Positions 31,269 through 37,632 of a DNA stretch of 37,632 nucleotides are shown one piece after another; position 1 is the first letter of the stretch; each line of letters starts with the position of its first letter. Under the pieces are notes generated by a model. The model had not been told where the DNA came from and did not search any database. It saw nothing but the letters and a program-made list of their open reading frames with translations. Source of the DNA: Rebecca billardiae RCC1528 (taxonomy: Eukaryota; Haptophyta); assembly GCA_965240325.2 (NCBI GenBank), contig CBDEKP020000005.1, forward strand, positions 1 through 37,632. Direction: 5' to 3'. The translations under genes were made by a program, and so were the position numbers.

Positions 31269-31616
31269 ATAGGGTCACTGGCTGTCCCTGACTGTGGCTG
31301 ATGCCTCTGGCGCGCGCAATGATATTGATACAGACATAGTGTCCCGGCACCGTGACTCGGTGACTGACTCGGACCGCGCGCGGGCCCGTCGTAGCCCGGC
31401 GGGGTGACGGCGCCGGCCGTGCCCACGCGCCAGGCCGAAGGACACGCGCGTATGCGCGTCTCGTGCTGCGGAGTGTGCGCTGTGCGGTCGTCGTTCATAG
31501 TTGCCGGCTTTTGCCACGACACGAGTCCCATTTCCAACTCCTCAAAGCCGAAAGTGGGTAGGCGGAGCTGCGGAAGCGGCTGGGCACGGCGCTGGAGTTG
31601 GTCGGAAAGCACCGGG

Positions 31617-32314
31617 TCATGATCGGGAGAGCACGCCCGCATTCGAGATGACCACTTGGCGCTTCGGCTGCCCTGAGCGCGAGCCCTCGCGCTCGATGGC
31701 ACGCACCACGTCCATGCCCTCTGCAACCGCACCGAAGACAACATGCTTCCCATCGAGCCACGGCGTGGGCACCGTCGTGATGAAGAACTGCGAGCCATTC
31801 GAGTCCGGGCCGGCGTTCGCCATAGAGAGGGTGCCGGGCCCAAGGTGCTTGAGGGCGAAGCTCTCGTCCGCTGCGGGTCGACGCGCGACACATGCACATG
31901 GGCGGGCGCACGCGCACGTGCTGGTGTGAGCACGCGGCAGCACATGCATGCAGCAGCACTTGTGGCACTGCTCGCACCAAACGTGCGGCCGTAGATGCTC
32001 TCGCCGCCACGCCCATCGCCGCGCGTGAAGTCACCGCCCTGAAGCATGAAGTTTGGAATGATTCGGTGGAACTTGGAGCCCTTGTACTCCAGGGCGCGAC
32101 CCTTCTTGCCGAGGCGGTCGCCTGCGCATAGGTGGAGGAAGTTCTTCACAGTCCGCGGTACTGTCGTGCCGTACAGGCCGATGACGATGCGGCCGGCCGG
32201 TTCGCCACCGATAGTCACATCGAAGTACACGCGGTCGGTCACCTCGGCCTGCGGATGCACGGGCAGCGCTGGCCAGAGGCCCAACAAGGCGACGAGCGCC
32301 GAGAGCGCCGCCAT
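31617..32314 (-). CDS. Secretory-pathway cyclophilin (peptidyl-prolyl cis-trans isomerase), 2 exons
   Basis: Exons 32314-31978 and 31870-31617 give 196 residues, a normal length for cyclophilin B-type enzymes. Residues 1-20 form a signal peptide ([20 protein letters not shown]). The isomerase domain follows ([20 protein letters not shown]). Active-site residues are present: Arg and Phe in FHRIIPNFM, Gln in [20 protein letters not shown], and Trp and His in [11 protein letters not shown]. It catalyses proline isomerisation and aids protein folding in the ER lumen. The C terminus ([10 protein letters not shown]) is not KDEL-like, so secretion or another retention mode is possible. The 107-nt intron is required to join IYGRTF to [13 protein letters not shown]. 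The start agrees with the signal peptide. A promoter-like block shared with the gene at 16233-17330 lies just upstream. Confidence 0.95.
31871..31977 (-). other. Intron of cyclophilin gene
   Basis: The donor is gtgcgag and the acceptor gacccgcag; length 107 nt, phase 1. Removal gives the conserved [14 protein letters not shown], so the borders are certain. The donor lacks the usual A at +4, as in other introns here. Confidence 0.95.
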
Positions 32315-32333
32315 CGTCGACAGGGAACCTACC

Positions 32334-32388
32334 TACTGTAATCTCGCCTGCCTGAGCTGTGTGCGTCTCTTATTCTTAGTAAACTGTA
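32334..32388 (-). promoter_or_regulatory. Shared upstream block, cyclophilin copy
   Basis: On the minus strand it reads tacagttt, actaagaataaga, gacgcacac and agctcaggcaggcgagatt, matching 17401-17462 apart from a few short gaps. It is 20-74 nt upstream of the cyclophilin ATG, so at least part may be transcribed as 5' leader. Confidence 0.65.
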
Positions 32389-32440
32389 CAATACAGTAGT
32401 ACGTTCAGTAGACGAAACTTTCCTATGATGAATAGCAACT

Positions 32441-34685
32441 CAAGGGCGGTAAGGGCTGTCAACTCCCAGTGGCGCCGAGTGGCGGAGGTTGGGGGCCCCT
32501 CAACTCGTGCGGCCGCGCGGCGCAGCGGCGAAGTCTCCTGGGGCGCCGCCCTGGAGGGCGCGTGGGGTGCGCACGCCGCGTGCTCCTGCGCCCGCGGCAG
32601 CGGCCGCGGACACGGCGCGCGTGGTTGGTCGCATGCTAGACAGCATGTAGTACCCTCCCACGCCGCGCGCCGCGCTCGCCGGTGCCCTCGCCGTGCCTCA
32701 GGCCAGCCGCGCACGCGCGCCGCACCAATGGCCAGCCGTGGCCACGCGCCAGCCGCCGGCGCGCGCGCGGTGCGCGGTGCGGTCGGCGCGGGTCGGGCGC
32801 GCGCCCGGGGCGAGGCTCACGTGTGGTGGGCGCGCGCCATGTCGCCTCGCGCCGCCGCACACGAGCTTGATCACGTTCCACGCGGCTGCTGAAGGGTGCT
32901 CGTCGAGCATTCCTCGGCCATCAGAAATGAGCTTGGACAAGCGGCTGTGAGCGCATCAGTGCGAGGAACGCGAGCACTTGGGGGCTCGCGTGCCTTATTA
33001 GGAGGCTGGTCGTGCACATATCAGTGGTCTGCGCTTGTCTATCACGCGTCGCTGCCTTCCCATGATCGTCTCAACATGAGCATTTTCAAACATGGCAATG
33101 CACACTCGACAGCATGATAACGCGTGCGCGCCGACCCATGCGGGCGCCAGCGCGGCGGCGCGAGGCGGCATGGCGCGCGCCCACCACACGTGAGCCTCGC
33201 CCCGGGCGCGCGCCCGACCCGCGCCGACCGCACCGCGCACCGCGCGCGCGCCGGCGGCTGGCGCGTGGCCACGGCTGGCCATTGGTGCGGCGCGCGTGCG
33301 CGGCTGGCCTGAGGCACGGCGAGGGCACCGGCGAGCGCGGCGCGCGGCGTGGGAGGGTACTACATGCTGTCTAGCATGCGACCAACCACGCGCGCCGTGT
33401 CCGCGGCCGCTGCCGCGGGCGCAGGAGCCCGCGGCGTGCGCACCCCACGCGCCCTCCAGGGCGGCGCCCCAGGAGACTTCGCCGCTGCGCCGCGCGGCCG
33501 CACGAGTTGAGGGGCCCCCAACCCAAGGGAGTCAAGGGTGCCCGCGCCCCAGTGGCGCGCTCGGCGGATGTTGGGATACAGATTTTTGCCCGGCGCCCTG
33601 CGGCGGCGGCGGCGATGGCGTGCTCCGCTGGCGGGGCGAGCGCACGGGGCACGGCGCTGCGGGCGCGGATGTGCCCGCGAAGCCGGCGCGTGCGGACGGG
33701 CTGTTGCGGGAGAGTATCGGGCGCCCTCCTGCGACGCGCGACTTGCGCCACGCCTCTTTCGCCTCGGCTCAGAGCAGCGCGCACGCACGCGCCGCCTCAA
33801 GGCCAGCCTTGCCGCGCCGCAGCCGACCGCGCGCGCGCCGTGCGCGGCGTGGTCGGGAAGGAACGGGCGCTGCTGCCGGGCGAGATGGCGACGTCATGGG
33901 CGCACGCCATGCCGCCCCGCGGCGCCGCGAAAGAGCACGAGAACGGATCCGCACAGCTGTTGACGAGTGCTGATTTCTTGCCGTGCCTGAAGCCAGACCT
34001 GAGCTCGAAGAAGATGATGAAAGAGCATCAGCGCGAGGAAAGCGTCGCACCCAGCACTTCTACATGACCACGCGGTGATGAACATTCATGTAAGAGTAGC
34101 CCGCGTGCCCGTCTGGCACTGTTCTGTGTCTCAATGATCGTCCCGACAACGGTCACGACCGCGAGGCAGTGCACACCATTTGTGACAAGTCGAAAAGGCG
34201 TGCAAACGGACCGACGACACTCTCGTCAAGGCGTGGCGGGGCGGCATGGCGTGCGCCTATGACGTCGCCATCTCGCCCGGCAGCAGCGCCCGTTCCTTCC
34301 CGACCACGCCGCGCACGGCGCGCGCGCGGTCGGCTGCGGCGCGGCAATGCTGGCCTTGAGGCGGCGCGTGCGTGCGCGCTGCTCTGAGCCGAGGCGAAAG
34401 AGGCGTGGCGCAAGTCGCGCGGCGCAGGAGGGCGCCAGATGCTCTCCCGCAACAGCCCGTCCGCACGCGCCGGCTTCGCGGGCACATCCGCGCCCGCAGC
34501 GCCGTGCCCCGTGCGCTCGCCCCGCCAGCGGAGCACGCCATCGCCGCCGCCGCCGCAGGGCCGCGGGCAAAAAGGTGTATCCCAACATCCGCCGAGCGCG
34601 CCACTGGGGCGCGGGCACCCTTGACTCCCTTGCCCAACCTCCGCCACTCGGCGCCACTGGGAGTTGACAGCCCTTACCGCCCTTG
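32441..34685. mobile_element. CAAGGG-end long-TIR transposon B (interrupted by C)
   Basis: It starts caagggcggtaagggctgtc and ends with the inverse complement. The perfect 7-bp target duplication agcaact lies at 32434-32440 and 34686-34692. Its arms are 418 bp each (32441-32858; right arm 33152-33523 plus 34640-34685) and nearly identical. Removing element C and one copy of its target duplication leaves 1129 bp. The loop (32859-33151) has no clear gene. It sits only about 50 bp from the promoter-like block of the cyclophilin gene. Confidence 0.9.
33524..34632. mobile_element. CAAGGG-end long-TIR transposon C, nested in B
   Basis: It starts caagggagtcaagggtgccc and ends with the inverse complement. 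The perfect 7-bp duplication cccaacc (33517-33523, 34633-34639) lies within the right arm of B, so C inserted after B. The arms are 397 bp each (33524-33920, 34236-34632). The loop of about 315 bp contains a stretch that could encode ELEEDDERASARGKRRTQH; element B has a diverged version (NELGQAAVSASVRGTRA), perhaps a remnant of a transposon protein. No transposase recognised. Confidence 0.9.
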
Positions 34686-34821
34686 AGCAACTGCTCCATC
34701 CCACCGGCCACCGCCCTCCAACCAAGGGAAAGCGCCGGATGAAACTCAACCGGCACCATCTGCCGCCCGGCCGGGGCAGCCCAGGCCTGAGCGTTGAGCA
34801 AGCAGCACGCATTCGACGAGG

Positions 34822-35211
34822 ATGGCATCGGCCGAGGCTCCAGCCCCCGCGGAGAGCTCGCCTTCCGCGTGCGACCTGCTCGGCACAGGGCACAACCGCA
34901 GGGAGAACCGTCAGCTCGAGCACGCCTGCAACCACGAGCACAGGCTCGCCGCGGGCCTGTCTGACGACTCGATGCAGGGTATGCACGTCGGCATGGGCAT
35001 GCTCGGCAGCCTGCTCTCGATCGTCGACGGCGGTGTCCAGGAGCAGATCGGAGCGGAGGAGTCGGACCCGACGTACCTCGGGGCGAGCAATCACGCCGAT
35101 CACACGGACCACCTGCACACGGCCGACCAGGGCCTGAAGGGCGCACGATTCGCCGCGGGCTTCATCGACTCGATGCCGGTGATGATCAACCGCTTCATGG
35201 GCAACGCGTGA
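34822..35211 (+). CDS. Small conserved-looking protein, unknown function
   Basis: The frame gives 129 residues from ATG at 34822 to TGA. The N terminus is Ala/Pro/Ser-rich. From about residue 35 the protein is compact and His/Asp/Met-rich: HACNHEHRLAAGLSDDSMQG, MHVGMGMLGSLLSIVDGG, then SNHADHTDHLHTADQGLKGA and FIDSMPVMINRFMGNA. Codons end mostly in G or C over the whole length, supporting a real gene. The histidine and aspartate clusters could bind metal, but that is a guess. There is no signal peptide or membrane segment. It begins 137 bp after the right end of element B and diverges from the cyclophilin gene, so B may separate a once closer pair. Confidence 0.6.
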   Translation: MASAEAPAPAESSPSACDLLGTGHNRRENRQLEHACNHEHRLAAGLSDDSMQGMHVGMGMLGSLLSIVDGGVQEQIGAEESDPTYLGASNHADHTDHLHTADQGLKGARFAAGFIDSMPVMINRFMGNA

Positions 35212-35973
35212 GCCGCAAGCCACGAGCGCAGCCGGCAGCGGAGGCGTGCGACGCGGAAATATAGGCGTCCCGCCCGGGCCGCAGCTGCCGGGAGCCCCCA
35301 GGGCCGGGCCCGGCCCGCGCTGCCGAACTGGCCCCAAGAGTGCCCCGCGCCGACTGACAGCGCACCCGGTGGCGGATCGGCATACCGACAGAATTTCAGC
35401 CAGATACGTCACTCGCGGCCGTCGCGGCGCCGGCCGGCAGGCCGATTTGGCGGGTCTGAATTTTCGATTCGCGGTAGTAAGCAGTTGTGTGAATCATGAC
35501 GGTCGCCGAGTGACCGCGTGGCCCGACACTGCCCGGGCCGCGCGCGGAGACTCTGAGACTGACTACTGAGAGAGTGACGGTAGTGACAGAGTTAGTCCGG
35601 CCCCGGCGGGCCGGCGGTGCCACCGCGTGACTCTCGCCGCCCGCGGGGCCGGGGCGCCGCGGGGCCCCGGTCGGCAACTCTCACGTCTCAGACGCGGTAC
35701 TACTACTAGCTGCGCGGTGGCTCTCTGTGCAGGAGTCTCACGCCTCTCGCGGACTGACGGGACATCAGTCTCGCCGCGGCCCGGCCCGCGCGAATCCGCG
35801 AACGGGGCCATGGCCCGCGTCCGCGAACGGGGCCACGGCTTGATGAACTTGGTAAGCTACCACTCGGACTGTAGATGATGTCAGATACGGGTGCCATCTC
35901 GAGCACCAAGTATTGGAGAGTAGGGGACCCGTTGCACGGGTGAGTAACCGTGAGCGTATGAAAAAACGATGAC
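35212..35973. other. Intergenic, no gene seen
   Basis: Mixed GC with ggcccgg-rich words. Open frames on both strands lack domains. A short duplicated phrase, ccgcgaacggggcca, occurs at 35796 and 35821. Confidence 0.4.
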
Positions 35974-36405
35974 ATGCGTAATATGAAAATAATCATCCGT
36001 CTCGGTTTTTCCGCTAGCGCTGCCGCATGGCTGACGTCCGCGCCGATCCGAGCGCAATGGTGCATTGCAAAGCCGATTCGCAATGCACCAATTCAATCCG
36101 CATGTCAATCGGCCCAACCATCGCTGAGAACGAACGGAAAAACCCAGGGCAGGTGGCAGGTGCCCACCAAGAAGCCACGCCGCGCGCGCGCCGGCAGCGT
36201 CAGCGCGCGGTTGCGCAGGGTTGCCCAAAGGCAGAAGGCATCAGCAAATGCTGCTGCCTTCGGGAAGCGCGCCGCCTCAGCGTTCGGATCGGGCAGCACC
36301 GTGCCAACATTCGTGGATGCGCCTCCAACCAAACGCCCTCGACGCGAGGAGCTGCCCGCGCCATCGGCCGCGAGTGCGCAAACCGATGCGCGTGCTCCGT
36401 GCTAA
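35974..36405 (+). CDS. Possible basic nuclear protein, unknown
   Basis: The frame gives 143 residues. The second half looks protein-like: VPTKKPRRARAGSVSARLRR, GKRAASAFGSGSTVPTFVDA, then PPTKRPRREELPAP. KKPRR and KRPRRE resemble nuclear localisation signals. The first half contains a strong DNA hairpin and looks less like coding sequence, so the true start may be later or in an upstream exon. No domain recognised. Confidence 0.3.
   Translation: MRNMKIIIRLGFSASAAAWLTSAPIRAQWCIAKPIRNAPIQSACQSAQPSLRTNGKTQGRWQVPTKKPRRARAGSVSARLRRVAQRQKASANAAAFGKRAASAFGSGSTVPTFVDAPPTKRPRREELPAPSAASAQTDARAPC
36058..36090. other. 11-bp inverted repeat hairpin
   Basis: tggtgcattgc and gcaatgcacca are exact inverse complements separated by 11 nt. 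It may be a protein-binding palindrome or a small foldback remnant. Confidence 0.75.
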
Positions 36406-36423
36406 TTGCTATCCTCAATCCTC

Positions 36424-36498
36424 ATGAACGTGGACGAGGATTCAGGAGACGAGGCGCCGGCGGCACGGCCCGCGAGGCGCAGGCAGGACCTGGAGTGA
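36424..36498 (+). CDS. Very short open frame (24 codons), doubtful
   Basis: ATG at 36424 gives MNVDEDSGDEAPAARPARRR and QDLE before TGA. The acidic-then-basic composition and G/C-ending codons are protein-like. It may be a terminal exon of the frame just upstream, but no convincing splice join was found. Confidence 0.15.
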   Translation: MNVDEDSGDEAPAARPARRRQDLE

Positions 36499-36776
36499 CT
36501 CACGCCACGATTGCGTGTACGGTTTATACAGACCGCGTGCGCACGCAACCCTACGTGAAGCCGCCCGGTGAAGCGCGGGCAAGCTGCTGAAGCTCCACGA
36601 TGACGATGCGCGCCTCCTTCTCACATCTGCGCTCGCCGACCGCGCTGCCTTCCGCGTGGCGGACCGGGGGCACCTGGCACCTGGAGTGTGCGGCGCAGCG
36701 TGTAACGCGGAAGGTGGTAGATCGCTGCCATGCTCCCGCTGCCGCCGTTTAACGACACAGGGCCACAGGCTGTAGG

Positions 36777-37543
36777 CAAGGGACAAGGGTGCCCGCGCCC
36801 CACATCATGTGCGCACGCCATGCCGCCCCGTGGCGCCGCGAAAGGGCACGAGAACGGATCCGCACAGCTGTTGACGAGTGCTGATTACTTGTCGTGCCTG
36901 AAGCCAGACCTGAGCTCGAAGAAGATGATGAAAGAGCATCAGCGCGAGGAAAGCGTCGCACCCAGCACTTCTGCATGACCACGCGGTGATGAACATTCAT
37001 GTAAGAGTAGCCCGCGTGCCCGTCTGGCACTGTTCTGTGTCTCAATGATCGTCCCGACAAGGGTCACGACCGCGAGGCCGTGCACACCATTTGTGACAAG
37101 TCAAAGAGGCATGCAAACGGACCGACGACGCACTCGTCAAGGCGTGGCGGGGCGGCATGGCGTGCGCGCATGATGTCGCCATCTCGCCCGGCAGCAGCGC
37201 CCGCTCCTTCCCGACCACGCCGCGCACGGCGCGCGCGCGGCCGGCTGCGGCGCGGCAAGGCTGGCCTTGAGGCGGCGCGTGCGTGCGCGCTGCTCTGAGC
37301 CGAGGCGAAAGAGGCGTGGCGCAAGTCGCGCGGCGCAGGAGGGCGCCATATGCTCTCCCGCAACTGCCCGTCCGCACGCGCCGGCTTCGCGGGCACATCC
37401 GCGCCCGCAGCGCCGTGCCCCGTGCGCTCGCCCCGCCACCGGAGCACGCCTTCGCCGCCGCCCGCCGCAGGCCGCGGGCAAAAATCTGTGTGCCCACATC
37501 CGGCGAGCGCGCCACTGGGGCGCGGGCACCCTTGACTCCCTTG
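36777..37543. mobile_element. CAAGGG-end transposon D, same family as C, left arm deleted
   Basis: The left end is caagggacaagggtgccc and the right end the inverse of caagggagtcaagggtgccc. The perfect 7-bp duplication ctgtagg flanks it (36770-36776, 37544-37550). The right arm (37147-37543) and loop match C closely. The left arm jumps from the first 25 bp directly to its inner end (catcatgtgcgcacgcc), a deletion of about 345 bp. The loop keeps the same coding-like stretch as C. Confidence 0.9.
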
Positions 37544-37560
37544 CTGTAGGACGGCGCAGG

Positions 37561-37632
37561 CAAGGGGAGTCAGGGTACAGCACGTCCAGTTGGGCTGCAG
37601 CTGGAGCTTGGGTCCAAAAGCTTCCCGCGGCG
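37561..37632. mobile_element. Possible left end of a further CAAGGG element, cut by the window
   Basis: The sequence caaggggagtcagggtac resembles the C and D terminus with small changes. It begins 10 bp after the target duplication of D. The rest lies outside the window, so this is tentative. Confidence 0.3.

Noticed and set aside
31160-32314. A 384-codon uninterrupted minus-strand frame at the cyclophilin locus
   Set aside because: After IYGRTF it reads through the intron and out of frame; the conserved cyclophilin C-terminal half is in another frame, joined by a clear GT-AG intron.
32334-32388. Trans-spliced leader as the cause of the shared upstream block
   Set aside because: A trans-spliced leader would be added to the mRNA and not be encoded in front of each gene. 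Kept only as a remote possibility, for example after retroposition of processed mRNA, which the introns of both genes argue against.

Overview
This window is nuclear DNA from a very GC-rich eukaryote, most likely a unicellular alga of haptophyte type. The evidence is genes split by short GT-AG introns, strong G/C preference at third codon positions, long Ala/Gly/Pro/Arg-rich linkers, and no operons or bacterial signals. Several introns have an unusual GTGCG donor. The group is inferred from style only; no rRNA, tRNA or organelle marker was seen.

Six loci are intact or nearly so. They are: a mitochondrial-carrier (SAM-carrier-like) gene running off the left edge on the minus strand (1-811); a large ankyrin / coiled-coil / chromodomain gene on the plus strand (1331-5943); a secreted or type II membrane glycosyltransferase-like gene on the minus strand (16233-17330); a regulatory-looking gene with a C-terminal PAS domain on the plus strand (20776-24107); an ER-type cyclophilin on the minus strand (31617-32314); and a small gene of unknown function on the plus strand (34822-35211). 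Each looks independently transcribed. The glycosyltransferase-like and cyclophilin genes share a block of about 55 bp just upstream of their start codons, which suggests a common promoter or 5' leader. Both encode secretory-pathway proteins.

Much of the rest is mobile DNA of two kinds. First, four elements (6379-10312 plus; 14139-15515 minus; 24275-26448 minus; 28585-31187 minus) have matched ends: a 5' terminal 12-13 nt sequence, its inverted copy about 25-45 nt inside the 3' end, and a 7-bp/3-nt hairpin at the very 3' end, set in TA-rich DNA. This is the layout of Helentron (Helitron2) rolling-circle transposons. Each carries broken gene pieces (coiled-coil, HEAT-like, NACHT/WD40 and unknown). 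Second, four elements (10861-11580; 32441-34685; 33524-34632 nested inside the previous one; 36777-37543) begin CAAGGG, end CCCTTG and are each flanked by a perfect 7-bp target-site duplication. Three of them have, or once had, arms of about 400 bp.

Between these lie decayed gene remnants on both strands (for example 12990-13640 and 17830-18381), AT microsatellites, a duplicated 107-111 bp sequence tied to TA tracts, and long stretches with no recognisable gene. Most long open frames in this DNA are chance products of GC richness and are not listed.
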